Program-made: the position numbers and the translations under genes
The notes under the pieces: model-generated
The model's database searches: none
What the model was told of the DNA's origin: nothing
Seen by the model: the letters and a program-made list of their open reading frames with translations, nothing else
NCBI RefSeq assembly: GCF_022539665.2
Contig: NC_081339.1
Span: forward strand, 6,634,367 to 6,698,366
Direction: 5' to 3'
Source of the DNA: Daphnia carinata
Taxonomy: Eukaryota > Arthropoda > Branchiopoda > Diplostraca > Daphniidae
DNA length: 64,000 nt
Shown here: positions 1-12,946 of the stretch, piece after piece
Layout of the letters: each line of letters opens with the position of its first letter
Position numbering within the stretch: position 1 is the stretch's first letter

Positions 1-749
1 GTCTCGAATGGCCCTTACGAAAACAGACAGGTGTACCTTTATTATTCCACTCTAGGATGACGTGCTTTTTCGCCATTGATGTGAATTTCATTTCTTCTAA
101 TTTCGTAGGACTGCCAACTCATCAAAAAAGCAAGGACGTTGAATCTTTAACCAGTTTATTCATGGCATTAATCATTTTTAACATCATTTAAAAATTATTC
201 CTCCTAGTGAACCTTTCTCTTTTTATTTTGGCAAAGATCATTGCCACAAAAGTATAATACCCAAGGCTGAAATGAGAGACTTGCGCGCTCCCTGAAGGTA
301 AATTGATTTTTGGCTTGGATTTAAGACTCATTAGCACCTGCCCATTTTTATTTTTAGGCGTGCTGGTAAAGATGCCTAGTAATTTATTGTTGTGTCCTCT
401 TTCACCTTGGGTAAAATGGGATTCCCCTTTTCCCTACCACCAACTACCAAGTGTACTTAATGCCCCTTTTTTGGAATTTTTTATTCAGCTGTTATGTCGA
501 ACGTAGCCCGAAGCGTTGGTTTTTATTTACTATATATTTTTTTTTTCCTTTAGGCCAGCACGTATACACAGGTGAGTAGTAGGATGGCCCTGGCCAGATT
601 GAACCTCAGTCGCCCGTCGGTGTCGCTGCCAGACAGGTTGATTTTGCGCTGTGTTTTAAATTGTTTATAACGCGCACTAAAAAAAAAAAGAAATGATTGT
701 TTAATTATTTAAACTTCTTTGTGAATAGTGAATATTTTACGGTATCAAC
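1..749. other. Upstream intergenic sequence, no gene seen
   Basis: AT-rich sequence with short open frames only and no convincing splice-linked coding exon. It must contain the promoter and 5' UTR of the transporter gene that starts at 750. I see no clear TATA box. Confidence 0.5.
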
Positions 750-3397
750 ATGGAGGAAAATGGCGAGAAAGGGATGGCCGAAGGATCGGAAATCAAGAAA
801 AAGGGAAAAGCATTGCTAATTTACGATTTAAAGCAGCGCAAGTTGATTCCGATCAAAATCCTGTTCTTTGTCGTCTTATCCAGTAAGTTTTGCTTATTCA
901 AACTAGTTTTTTAACATTCAAATATTATAGTCTCATCGTGATTCAGCAGAAAACTATTGAGGTCATACAGTCAAAGAGGTGAACAACATTTTTTCTCAAT
1001 AGGTATCGGAGTTTTGTTACCGTACATGACCATCCACATGAAATCGCTGGGCATCAGCGTCGAAGAGACCGCCCTCATTTATGGCATCTTCCCCCTATTC
1101 GCCATTTTGGCACCTTACACTATGGGAATCATAGCCGATAAGTTAGGAAATTTTAAGGTATGTCAATTTATTTCCAAGACAAACCCTTTTTAAAGAAAGA
1201 AAAAGGGATAATGTTATGCAACTTAAGGGGGGGGGGGGAATGATTGCGCATTTCCCTTCCTTAAAAGGTGTACCTAACTTTCTAAACAAATGCGTAGACT
1301 TAAATTTTCTGAATTTGGCACGCCAACTGTTACGTAAATTTAAGGGGAAAAAAATGTTACGGTTATATAAAAAAAAAAAGATTTATTATTGAAAAACAGG
1401 TGTTACTTTGCGTCACGATGCTGATGGCCATGGCCAACGCTCTTTTGTTCCTCGTCATTCCAACGGGCAGATTTATCGAGAAATATCCAGTCAATTTAAC
1501 GATGGCGATAGGATGCGGAGAAGACGGCCGCTTGGTGTTGACAGATCTCGATTCGAAAACGTGTGGATTCCGGAATTCCGTCGATGGCAATTTATCCTTG
1601 ACTGTGACCGAGTGCGGTTACATGTGCTACGATCAAATCCACCATAAAAGTCAACTGAAACAAGAAGAGGAACAAACATCTTCACTTCCAGCTGATTGGC
1701 CGTCAGCTGATCAACCTTTCAAGAAATACAGACACGGAATGTTCTTCCAGGATAAGTGGGGACTTGAAATTTCGTGTTCTGGAACTTCACCATCTCTGGC
1801 CAAAACAAACTGTAGCCTCAACCGGAACGAATCCCCGCGGATCAACGCCACGTTCAGACACGTGACCATCCGTTCAAATAATGACATCGGGGATTTCCCG
1901 ATTGAACGGACGCTATTCAACGGAGTCTTTCCGTTAAGCAGTGGACTCGAGTGCAGCAACAGTTACGATCAACCGATTAAATTAGTTCAACCGTTGGTGT
2001 TCACGTTGAACGGGACGCTGAAACTCGGCGACGGTGGAGTACTGTCGCCCTGGAATTCGCCGGAAGAAAATTCGAATCAGGATCGGGTGGTTTATCGGAC
2101 GTGTAGATCGCAGTGCGTCGTCCAAACGAAACGCAAGAATATTTGCAGTGACGATGCCAATGTTATCGTCTACGATCCGCAGTTAACCTTTTGGTTGTAC
2201 CTGTTATTGCGATTGTTTTTCGCTATCCTACTCGGCGGATCGATGGTCCTTTTTGAAGGCGCCTGTTTGGCCGTCGTCATCCAGTACAAGGGCGATTTGG
2301 GACTACAGCGCATGTTTGGCATCTTAGGAACTATGATCTTTTGTCCCGTCTCAGGAGCTTTAATTGATTATTTCAGTATCAATCAGGACATTCCTGATTA
2401 CAGGTATGAATACGTTTTTATTAGTTCAAGAAATGATGTAATTGAATTATTTTGAAATAGGCCTGCATTTTACCTGTACGCCATTTTAGTGGGATCAGCC
2501 GCGTTGGGCGTGCTGACGGTCGATTTGGATTTTCGACCACCTGCCAAAGAATTGTTGAAAGATATCAAATCGATTTTGAAAAATTTGGAACTCGTCGTGT
2601 TCTTCATGGTCATCTTCACTTCTGGTCTATTTTGGGGCTACATTGAGAGCTATCTGTTTTGGTTCCTCGAAGAAATGGGCGGCACAAAGTCCTTGATGGG
2701 TTTAACGGTCACCGTTTCTTCCTTGTTCGGTATACCTGCCCTCATCTTCTCTGACGTCATCTTCAGGAAAATTGGCCATCCCAATGTGCAAATCATTGGT
2801 TTTGCATTCTACGTCATTCGCTTAATAGGTATTTCATTTCTCTGTTAATAACATGGCAGTTTAAAAGATTATTCACACCCATTAAGGCTATTCGTACATC
2901 TACAATCCGTACATGTGTCTCATCTACGAAGCCCTTGAGGCTATCACGACGTCGTTGATGATGACGTCGGCTGTGGCCTATTCTGCGGAATTGAGCACTA
3001 CCACTACACTAGCCACTATACAAGGAATGGTTGGAGGAACGTACTATGGGATTGGTAAGTTCGTTTTGTTGTGTCCTTTTCAAGTTTTCCTATTATGAAA
3101 AATATGCGATTTGTAGGTAGAGGACTTGGCAGTCTTGTGGGCGGATTTCTCATGAAATATTACGGCACTCGAGCAACATTTCGCATTCTGGGCGTGGGGG
3201 CCCTCTTTGTCGGTGTATTGTACTTTTTATTTAACGTTTCCTACATTCGCCGGCGACGTTTGAATGGAGAGAAAATTGAAAAGAAAATGCCAGACGAGCC
3301 CGACATTGTAGACAAGTCTGGGGGAGGAGTCGACAACGGATTGAACAATCCAGTTTTCGTACCAGATGATGATGTTCCGAAAAAAAGGAGCCATTGA
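750..3397 (+). CDS. MFSD6-like major facilitator superfamily transporter
   Basis: Six exons join in frame: 750-882, 1003-1157, 1400-2403, 2461-2828, 2887-3054 and 3117-3397, giving 702 residues. All introns are GT..AG. The product is a polytopic plasma- or organelle-membrane protein. The N-terminal cytosolic segment is followed by helices with a typical MFS A-motif-like stretch (GIIADKLGNFK, about residues 86-96). A very long Cys-rich loop follows, roughly residues 120-330, with many NxS/T sites, and then the remaining helices. A large extracellular loop is the mark of the MFSD6 branch (MFS_1-like). The C-terminal tail is charged and hydrophilic, about 60 residues. Substrate is unknown; insect relatives include Drosophila CG8602/jef-type proteins, which I recall only loosely. 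The start is the first ATG of an open exon with a donor GTAAGT. Confidence 0.85.
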
Positions 3398-4109
3398 TTT
3401 GAACCAGACACGACATCTGACATGGGATGTCTATTTTGCAAGTATTTCTCTTTTCATGGCCAAACTAAATGTTTTCACATTATTTTTTTTCTGAATAGTT
3501 TTCCGGCCAAATGGTAATTTCCCGCATGTTTTTTTTTTGTTATATCACGGATTTATAAACAGCCAGAATTTGTATTATCCTTTTGACAGTACGGAAATTA
3601 GATTTTTAAAATTGTACATGACATTTGGTGTTTAAAAAATGTTTTTATCTTTTCTAAAAGTTTTAGGAATGCGGGACGTGCTTTACGAAATGGCTTTATC
3701 CTTTTACGGTAACAAAGGCTTTTCAGACAATCCTAGAATCACCAAAAACAAGGTCTAACCTGACGTCAATGTCTTGCCATTTTCATCCAAGTATCGCGTG
3801 AACCGTTTCCCCGTGAGGGTCGACAACATCATTCACGTCACGATGATGTGCGTGATTGCCTTGTAAACTACTGAAAAGTAGAACTAAGCGTAATAGTTTT
3901 CCCCACTGACGGATGAGCTAGAGATTAAAAAAAAAAAGAAATTAGCCAAGGCCATGAATTGTTTGCTAACACAGGATGTAATTCACTCTGCTTTGTCTCT
4001 TGCGATACTTAAGACGATCATTTGTTTTGAAACGATTCGTCAACGTCGATCCCATCCTATGAATCAATTCCATTAGTGGCTGCGTCAGTTCATCAACAGC
4101 TCTGTCATC
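3398..4109. other. Intergenic region with one CRE-like site
   Basis: Holds the 3' UTR of the transporter and the promoter of the first BTB gene. A perfect palindromic TGACGTCA (CREB/ATF consensus) lies at 3761-3768. No coding exon was recognised. Confidence 0.5.
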
Positions 4110-5913
4110 ATGTTGTTAAAAGAAAACGAATTAGTTATTCGAGATTACGAATGGCTTAGCACGAGTGGTGATGCCAAAGTGCCCAATACTAACGTTAAAG
4201 TCGTTTCACCCTTTTTCAGTGTGGAAAGCGAAACGTGTGGACTTTCTGACGGTCATAAAACTTTCCGATTCGGCATTCGATTAGTGGGTAACGGTACCAT
4301 TTTCGACAAGTTCCATACTGTCGTCTATTTTTATGCTCACAACGTTGATATGCTGGGCATCGACGTTGCAGCTGTCGAGTGCAGCATTGGACTTAAAACG
4401 ACTACTCAGCAATCGATCTATTTGCAAAGGAAATTCATAGAATCGCAAGTCATACAAGTGTTTAAAAGCGAGGAATTTTTAACGTACGATCACCTGTCAG
4501 ACAAAGGAATTTCTCTCAAGTATCGTATTTACATGACCAATAATAAATACAACATCCGGCCTGGTTTGCGGTTTGAATTGAAAGACACAACGTTTGGCCA
4601 AGAATTGTGGTCAGCTGCACAAAAGGGACACATGACTGATTGTGAATTTGTCGTGAAAAATCAAATTTTCCTGGCACATCGTGCTGTTGTAGCTGCCCGT
4701 TGTCCCGTTTTGGCTGAACGGATGGGCAGAGACGGTGAAACGATAACGACCAATCCGGTTGCATTCAAAGCATTGCTTTACTTCCTATACACTGGTCATT
4801 TGTTACCTGGTATGAATACGTATGATCGGCAGCAATTCACCGACCTGGTGAATCAATTCCATGTCAAAACTGCAGCCGAATCCATGGCTGTCAACAATCG
4901 ATCAAAAGGCATAAGTCAACTCTTTTTGGCCATTCAACCAAATTTGAAATCACGCGATCAATTAACTGTAGAAATCAGGTAGCCAACATGCAAAAATACA
5001 TTTTAGAATTTAAAATAAATAATTTTGATGATTTTATAGGGAAAATCATGGAAGAGTTTCACTTACCGGAAGAGGTCTCTGCCTTCATTACGATTACATC
5101 ACAACATTTCGGGCCGGTGACGTAATTGCACCCGAAATGTTCCGGTTCGATAGGGAAGGTTTTTTTGGCGTCACGTTAACTGAAAGTCAGCATAAGAATG
5201 GACATAATTATCAGCTGACTTTTAGCAGTTTTCATCTAGTCAGTGGCTTCAAACTAGTGGCTGTTACCTACGACTTGAAAGATGGCGCCCGTTCTTCATT
5301 GCCTACACATCATTGCAACATGACAAAAATGTATGAAGAAGCCGGATGTAACGAGACTTTAAAAATATTCCGAGAAGGAATTTCATTACCTAAGAATGTC
5401 GAAAATAATTCCCCTTGTACTGTTCGCGTGAATTTTAAAGTTTACCTGGCGGAAGTGGACGAATGTTGGGGCTACCGTCTCAACGATCCCCGTCTTCCTG
5501 TTGAATTTTGGTCAGCTGTTAAACACAAGAATTTCACCGATGTAGAATTACATGTGGGTAGTCGCTCATTTTCAGCTCATCGAGCAATTCTTTCTGCCAG
5601 AAGTTCGGTGTTCGCTGCCATGTTTAAAAACATAGATATGGTAGAGTCTGACAGCTCTCATCCAAGAGAGGACGATTGCAGAGTATTAGTCATCGACATT
5701 TGTGCTGATGAAGAAAATGATTTAGACCCGGATGCCTTTGAAGACTTTCTAGTCTTCCTGTACACAGGCAGACTGAGAACTACAGAAAGTCTTGCAGAGC
5801 TCTGGGCTGCAGCAAATAAATATGACGTCAAAACGTTGGAACTAATTTCAGAGTCGGCAAAAGTTAGATTTGGAATGGAGGAATTGTGTGTGGCGTTAAT
5901 GTCAAACCTTTGA
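4110..5913 (+). CDS. Double-BTB/POZ protein, copy A
   Basis: Two exons, 4110-4978 and 5040-5913, joined by a short GTAGCC..AG intron, encode 580 residues. The protein is an internal duplication. Each half has a beta-rich region, in the place a MATH/TRAF domain occupies in SPOP-like proteins, followed by a BTB/POZ domain. BTB 1 starts near residue 163 (ELWSAAQKGHMTDCEF, then the conserved HRAVVAARCPV). BTB 2 starts near residue 442 (EFWSAVKHKNFTDVEL, then HRAILSARSSVF). BTB domains dimerise and many such proteins are Cul3 ubiquitin-ligase adaptors; that role is inference. The intron falls between the two modules. The next gene is a tandem duplicate with the same exon plan. The MATH assignment is uncertain because the pre-BTB parts are divergent. 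Confidence 0.8.
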
Positions 5914-6499
5914 TTCAACATAATTCGTGATGTGAAATATAAGCTGAGTTTGAAAACCGAGTGGCATAATGTACGCTGAAAACTAATAAAACAGCTGTTT
6001 CACATCCTCCATTGAATTAGAAGCAGTCGAAGGTTTTCGTCTGCCAAAAAAAGATGTGAAAACTAATTTCAAACGTGGGGCATAATAATAAAAAAACTAA
6101 TTACTCTCGTTCGTGATGTGTTGTGTAAATTTTTCATTTTGTAACGCCTGGGAGAAACACGTAATGCAAAAAACGTGTTTGATTATTCGTCATAAAAGTG
6201 AAGCTTGCTTAACGAGCCAAACACGCATTTCTAAACCAGGAACTAGAAAAATAAAATAGATTACTTTTTAAATGAAGTGAATAAAGGATCTAAAAAAAAC
6301 AAATTAATTTTCTAGAAAACATTACGTAATTTTGTTGAGTGCAATATGGCAACTACGGTTCACATCCTTTTGATTTTTGCAAATTTGGAGGGAGGGTGAT
6401 CTTCTGTGGATTGTAGGAAAACCCCCTGTAAAACTTTAGTCTCGTTACTACGCCCTTGGGATCCACTTAAAATATGGTGTCGCATTAAATTTGTACAAA
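5914..6499. other. Intergenic region between the BTB copies
   Basis: AT-rich, with no open coding exon. It contains the 3' UTR of copy A (AATAAAA at about 5985) and the promoter of copy B. Confidence 0.45.
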
Positions 6500-8182
6500 A
6501 TGCGTTTAGACGAAGATGAGCTAGTGTTTTACGATTATCAGTGGGTAGTCAACAATAACGTGGTTTCTCAAGACAAGCAATACGTTTCGCCATTCTTCGG
6601 CCTTGACATTTCACCTCACATTCGAGATGCTGCCTCATTTCGGTTTGGTATACGTTTAACATCTGTAGAATCTAAGGTTAAAGCCATCGTTTTGCTCTAT
6701 GTCCATTATCTCGATACTTTGGGTATTGGTGTGACTGACGTTGAATGTTTCATAGACGTCTCACAATCGTTAAAATTAAGTCAAAAATTTCGTGATGCTC
6801 AAACGCTGATATTTGAAAGCCAAGAATTTTATCCAGCCACAGAAAATGGCGTCCTCGTCCAAGAAGCATTCGTTTTGATTTACCGAATTTACCCGACTAA
6901 TTCCTTTTACGGCTACACGATGGATCGCCAACCTCTTTTAGATTACGGATTCGAGCAATGTGATACCAATTTCGGAGAAGAAATGTGGTCAGCTGCTCAG
7001 AAACAAAAGTTGACTGATTGTGAGTTTGTCGTCAATCAAACTGTTTTCCCTGGACATCGAGCTATTTTGGCAGCACGATGTCCAGCTTTGGTGGACTGGC
7101 GTCATCTCGATGCAGATTATCCTACAATTCCAATTGTAGACACTGACGAAGCTGTTTTTGAAGCTTTTCTTTATTTCCTCTACACCGGCCAAGTATCGTT
7201 GCCAGTTGATACGGACATGTACCGACATTTCATTGAACTTTACATCAAATTCATCAGAAGACTGCCAGATGAAATTGGAGAGGCTACATCATCGTCAAAC
7301 GAATGCTCAACCGAATCCGCAGTGAATTTGAGGTAAAAGATTTGTTCAATCACATTAATTCTCATACTAATAAAGGTAATGTTTCGTAGTCAAAACCATG
7401 GAAAAGTCTCGTTTGTACGTCGTGGTATCAGCCTGGAATACAGCTACGAATGTTGTTTCAAATTATTTGAAAAACCTTCAACTCAGACGGCCCATTTCAA
7501 TGGTAAAGGTTCGTTTAACGTATCACTGAAGAAACTAAAGGCTTACAGCGATGAATGTCAGTGTGAATTATCCATCTGCAATTTGAATCCGGTCATCGGT
7601 CTTAATCTGATTGGTGTGGCATGTTATCGCCAAGGAATCAAGTGTCACCTAAGTGAATTCAAAGAAGAAAGATTCCGAAGCATCGTGATGTTACCCAGAA
7701 ATCCAAGAAATTCCAAAATGGCTGGTACCGGATCCTCTGAGGATGCCAATTTCCTCGAGATATCCAACAGCGATCGGTTTTCTTTCGTGACGGACTTGGA
7801 AATTTGCCTGGCCGAGGACGAGGACGAGTCATGGGGCTACCGTTTACGGGACCTTCTGCTGTCTGCCCACCTGTGGTCCGTTTACACGACTAAAGAATGG
7901 GCCGACGTGGAACTTTGCATGTCTAGAGACAACGTCAATCATCTTTCCTTTCCGGCTCACAGAGCCATTCTTTCGGCCCGCAGTCCTGTTTTTGCCTCCG
8001 TCTTCAAGGCGACAAACGAGAAAAAAATCGACGTCGAAGACATGGATCCTGTTCTATTCGAAGACTTTCTTTTCTTCATCTACACGGGCACTGTGAGGAA
8101 TGCGGAGAATTTGCCCGATCTTTGGCCTGTCGCGAAGAAATACCACGTTAAGACGTTGGACAAAATTTCGGAATTTGCTTGA
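6500..8182 (+). CDS. Double-BTB/POZ protein, copy B
   Basis: Two exons, 6500-7332 and 7390-8182, encode 541 residues. The ATG at 6500 is chosen because the N-terminus (LDEDELVFYDYQW) aligns with copy A (LKENELVIRDYEW). The exon 2 acceptor is set at 7388-7389 because the residues then align with copy A (NHGKVS against NHGRVS). BTB 1 begins near residue 157 (EMWSAAQKQKLTDCEF) and BTB 2 near residue 434 (HLWSVYTTKEWADVEL). Both keep the HRAILxAR signature. Likely a Cul3-adaptor-type or transcription-related BTB protein by family; substrate unknown. Divergence from copy A is substantial, so the duplication is not recent. Confidence 0.8.
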
Positions 8183-10495
8183 AAATTCTTTTTGTTTACG
8201 TTTTTTAATCTTTTGTGGCCTGAAAAATCACAAAACTGTTATTACAAACGTGCAAGTCATGTATGTAATCTCTCAATTTCGTACGTGGCCTATAGATTTT
8301 GAATGTCTATAAATGGCGCTGGTAAAAAAGAAAAAAAAAAAAAAAAAGAAACGCGAAATTTACATAGCGCGATTCTTTTCGGAGGGAGGAATCCTGGTCT
8401 ATACGTTCGGTTTTTATTCAAATGAATGGGGAAAGAAGAAGAAAAAAAAAAATCGATCGTATGACAAACTGTCCTTTTAAAGTTTCTTTTTTCAGGGGGA
8501 AAGTTACAGAAACTGACGCTGACGTCATTTCTAGCCGATCAATCACAGGATCGTGCGACGAGTATATCCTGGTCTGAACATCTTTTTGACGCGACACATT
8601 CTCTACACCCGTAAGAAATCGATTGTGTGGTTACACAACACGAGGTAATTTTTTTTTAACAATTCTTCCATTGAAAACCAATATCTGTTATTTTTTTTTT
8701 TTTTTTACACGACGGGCGCCGGACCAAAAATGAAAAACTCACACACATGCGCCTAAGCACATCGATTATCTACAGTGACATACTCAAAAACACGGAGGGT
8801 CAAGGAAACGGATGTGTGTATTCAATACCGGCAGCCCCGATCTGTGTCTCATAAAAAAAAAAAAAAGGAAGACGCCGATGGGGCACAGCTTCGATAGGTG
8901 ATGGATTATGGTATAGATATACTTGAATATTTTAATAAATTATTTCAAGAATGGCAATGTTTTATCGCTATAGTATTGCCCTCATTTTGACCAAATTAAA
9001 TTGCCTGTTGGCCCTTTCTTTTTTTTTTTAAAGGTATACCCGGATCGACACGGGTTAAAAACAAAACACACTTTTTATTGTGGTATAAAAGAAAGCGTGA
9101 CGCGGAGGAAACACATAATAAATGACTTGTTGAGAGCTACCGGAATGGGACCTCCCGAAATGATTTATAAGTGCCGAACAGAAACAACGGCGGCGGTAAC
9201 GACGGCTCAGGTACGAAAACATTCATCACGTTGATAGACTTTTTTTTTTTTTTTTTTTATTTATTTATTTTTTTATTTATTTTTTTTTTTTTGAGACTTC
9301 ACTTTTTCAGTTGCGTCACATTGTCAAAGTCCGTATAGATTCGATGGCCTATTTAGCGATGTTTCAAATGTTTGATGGGCAAACGATTTGATTTATGACC
9401 CATCGATCTTTGTTAGATAATTTAGTGCTATTTCAGCATTCTACGTCCAATTTATCAGTTCTGCATAGAAGTTTTCGGTTGGAAGATGAAACAGGCCGTT
9501 ACACCCGGATCTTCTTTTTTTTTTTTTTTTTTTTTTTTTTCTTTACTCATCATCCCGCTTCGTGTCGAAGAAAAAAAAGAATCATAGAAAAAAGCAAAAG
9601 AGAACACACGAAAGGTATTTTCTTTTTTTTTTTTTTCTTTCTTTCTTTCTTAAGCCTAAGGAAATATTATAAACGAGCCGGATCCTTTTTTTTTTACTTG
9701 TGATTGTATGCGTCAATTTGTTTTTGTTTTGACAGGAGGCTAAAGTTTTTTTTTTTTTTTTTTTTTTTTAAGTCGATGGAGTAGCTGTTAGCTCGGTCAG
9801 CACAACGTGATATCCTCTCGCCGCCGCCAAGAGAAACCGTCGATTATTTATGCATCAAGGAATCATGAGACAAGCTCCAAAGGGACAAACGAAAAACTCG
9901 CGTTTCAAAAAGAAAAAGGATTTTCAACATTTTTGGACTCGTCACTCTTTTGAATTTTTAAACGGAAAATAATCTTCCCGTTTTTTATTTATTTATTTAT
10001 TTATTTATTTTTTTTTTTTTTTTTGCCGATTCGAGTGAAAGATATTTGGAACTTGCCGACAACCTGTCCGTCACAACGGACTTTGTTTGATGATGGAATC
10101 ATTTTCTCCAACATGTCCCGTATTTTGTTTGTGGTAATGAATCAATTATTACTTTTCTTTGAATTTTAATTGACTTGTTTTTTTTTTTTTTTTTTTCTTA
10201 AATTAATTTTTAGATGAATCGATCGCCAATTGAAGAAGGAACAAAAGCGACGAAGGTAAGAGGACCTTTTTTTTTTTTTTGTTTTGCCGGCCATTTGCAT
10301 TTGTTTGCAGTAATCAGAGCTGCGTGCGTGTAAGCCCACCAACCGCGAGCCGTTCACGGGAAAAAAATCAAATCGTGAGCGACCTTGCGGGGACAAACAA
10401 AAAAAAAAATTACAACCGGTAGAGTACACAACCAAACAGATAGTTATTAGTTTTATTAACCTTGTACTAGATTTATCTTGTTATCACCTTCCATT

Positions 10496-10532
<37 letters not shown>

Positions 10533-12743
10533 GGGAGTATTTTGTTTTCACGTATTTTTTTTTTTTCTTGTTCCGAACGTTTACCTACCGCCAAAAAAAA
10601 AAAAAAAAAAAAGTTCCGTCATGCGCGCGTCCCCTTTTCGTTTATAAACCCGGATGCGCGACAATCTCCCCACAAAGAAGACGACACCTGATGTCCCTTT
10701 TTATTTATTTTTCTGTGTTACACAGCGAAAAAAAAAACCAAAAAAACAAACAAATTTAGACAGAAATGTGACCATTTGGCGCATTAATAATTGGTTACCA
10801 TTTATCTTTTTTCTTCACCTCGTTCTACTCGTTTTTTGTTTTTGTTTTTGTTTTTTTTGAAAGAAGTGTTGCGGCGTTTTGCGCGTATCCGGTTGGCTTA
10901 TTTTTTGAGGATGGGAGATCCTTAATGTGTTTTTGTTTTTCGGGTGCCACCGTTCATGATTTATTATCCGAGAGCAATCAACAAGGAAGCAGATGCCGCG
11001 TCCAGTCCAACAAAGGAGAAATTCAAGTAATTGAGAATCTTGAAACGAAGTGAGGCGGATGCCCAATGGAACGAGAGGGGGGGGGGGGAGGGGGGGTCAT
11101 CAATCAGTGGACAGATACACATTTACTTTCGAGAATTAAAAGAAAAGCTTTAAATTTAAAAAAGAAAGAAAGAGAATAGGTGACATGACATAAAAATAAT
11201 TTGCGTCACACGAGAGCGCATTGGTTTTCCCCCAATCCCCGGACGGAATTTCCCCGTATTATTCTAATTATTCTCACTTTTTGAGGGTTTTTGTTTCATC
11301 TACTATTTAGGCGAGAAAAAACTAGTCGATGCTTTCGTGAATGACGTGACGAATGTCTAAAAAGGAATTGCTCTTTTATTTATTTTTTCCAACACCTTCG
11401 TGAGAAAAACAAAACAAATCGTTCTGTGAAGGGGGGGGGGGGGGAGGGAAGTCGACGCTGCAATTAGGGACGGAAAGATTATTGACCATTTTTATTCATA
11501 TTTCTCTTGAAATAGTATTTAGACAAAACGTGTTAAGTCTCTTATCTTGAAAACAAACAAGTCCGGATACCATACTTCTACCCGGATCTTGTTTTGTTTT
11601 TGTTTGTTTTTTCCTTCTCTTTCTGTTCATTATTTAAACTATTACTGGTTATAATTGTACTTTCTCTCACAACAAAAAAAAAAAAATACTTGCAACGTGC
11701 ACAGCTCTTTTGTTGTGTTCTGTGTAATCATTTGAAGGTGAAAAATCTGTTTTTGAAAGACAAGCGCAAAAACAAAAGAAATGATGATGATCTGAGTAGA
11801 CAGTTCGTCTTTTGTTTTTTTTTTTTTTTTTTTGAATCGTTCCTTACGTGTGCGTTTCATGTTTTATACTGGCCGGCTTTGTAAAAAAAATATTAATAAC
11901 AACAATATCCGCGTTGAACAGAAATTTTTTTTTTTTTTTTTTTTCTTTGTTCGTGTGTTCGATGATGGCTCGTCGTACAATGTAAAAGATTATTATTATT
12001 ATTATTATAATTATGCTTTGTCTACCTCTACACACAAATACGGTATTTTAACCTATTTTTCCGTGTTATTTTTGTTTGTGTTTATTTTCAGAAGAAGGGG
12101 GTGGGTGGGATGCTGTTCTTTGAAAATTCTATAGACTGAACCTCCGGGATATAACTCACAAATCACGCGTTTGCCGATAGTGATGACGCAACGCCAGCGG
12201 CCCAAATACAAGTCGGCATCTGGAACATCCGTCATAAGGTAAGTTTTAGTTCCTCTCCGCTCTTTCATTTTATTTTATTGGCCATTAAAAAAGGCAAAAA
12301 CAAAAACAAAAACAAAAAAAAAAAAACAGAGAGAAAATAATTACCAAGTACACAACGAAAGGTGATCCAATTATTCGCAACTTGCATTGCAAATACCCGG
12401 ATCAAGGAATCGTGAATGAAAATTGCGTCCCGAATTCCGGTTCGCTTCGTTCCAAGTGTTAACCTGTTTTAATTCGTACCAACCGCTTTGCCGAGGTCCT
12501 TTCGAATTCCGGTTGGACTAGTCATTTACAGCGATTTTGTTTTTTTTTTTCTTCATTTTCATTTTCATTTTTATTTTTATTTTTATTTTTTTTTCTTCCC
12601 TGGTAAGTGGCCATTCCGTCTGTCATATCATCATCAACACCAAGAGTTATTTGGCCCATCAAACACGGCGGGCTGCCGCCGCCGTGCAAAGACACGACCA
12701 CAAGCAGACGACCCACCGAGTAAGTTGGTGTAGGCTGCCTCCG
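8183..12743. repeat. Gene-poor region dense in poly(T)/poly(A) tracts
   Basis: Dozens of homopolymer runs of 10-30 bases (for example 9241-9258, 9517-9540, 10500-10529, 11931-11944) and low-complexity TTTA or TTTTC stretches. There is also a G-run at 11079-11096 and another at 11431-11446. The open frames here are homopolymer artefacts. A CRE-like TGACGTCA is at 8520-8527. A short motif around CCCGGATC recurs several times (see findings). No coding gene is supported. The region may be extended upstream regulatory DNA of the chitin-binding gene. Confidence 0.6.
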
Positions 12744-12782
12744 TATAAAAAGCGCAACGCCACTCGCTTCTAGACGTCAGTT
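12744..12782 (+). promoter_or_regulatory. TATA/Inr core promoter of the chitin-binding gene
   Basis: TATAAAA at 12744-12750 is followed 35 bases later by an arthropod-type initiator TCAGTT at 12777-12782. The predicted start site is the A at about 12779. This lies about 170 bases upstream of the ATG at 12947, with no intervening intron needed. Confidence 0.65.
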
Positions 12783-12946
12783 CGTTGTGTTTCTCCCACT
12801 CGTTCCTCTCGCAAACTCAACCGGCTCGTGTTTACATTGGCTCGTCTTTCAAAAGTGCATTGTGGACTCGTGTGCAAAAAAAAAAATCGGCCTGCATTCC
12901 TTTTTGGATTTCAGTTTCATCCGCACTTCATTTCGAGAAGACAAAC

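Noticed and set aside
9395..12773. Open frames rich in Phe or Lys in the poly(T)/poly(A) region
   Set aside because: Products of homopolymer runs, with no domain or splice support.
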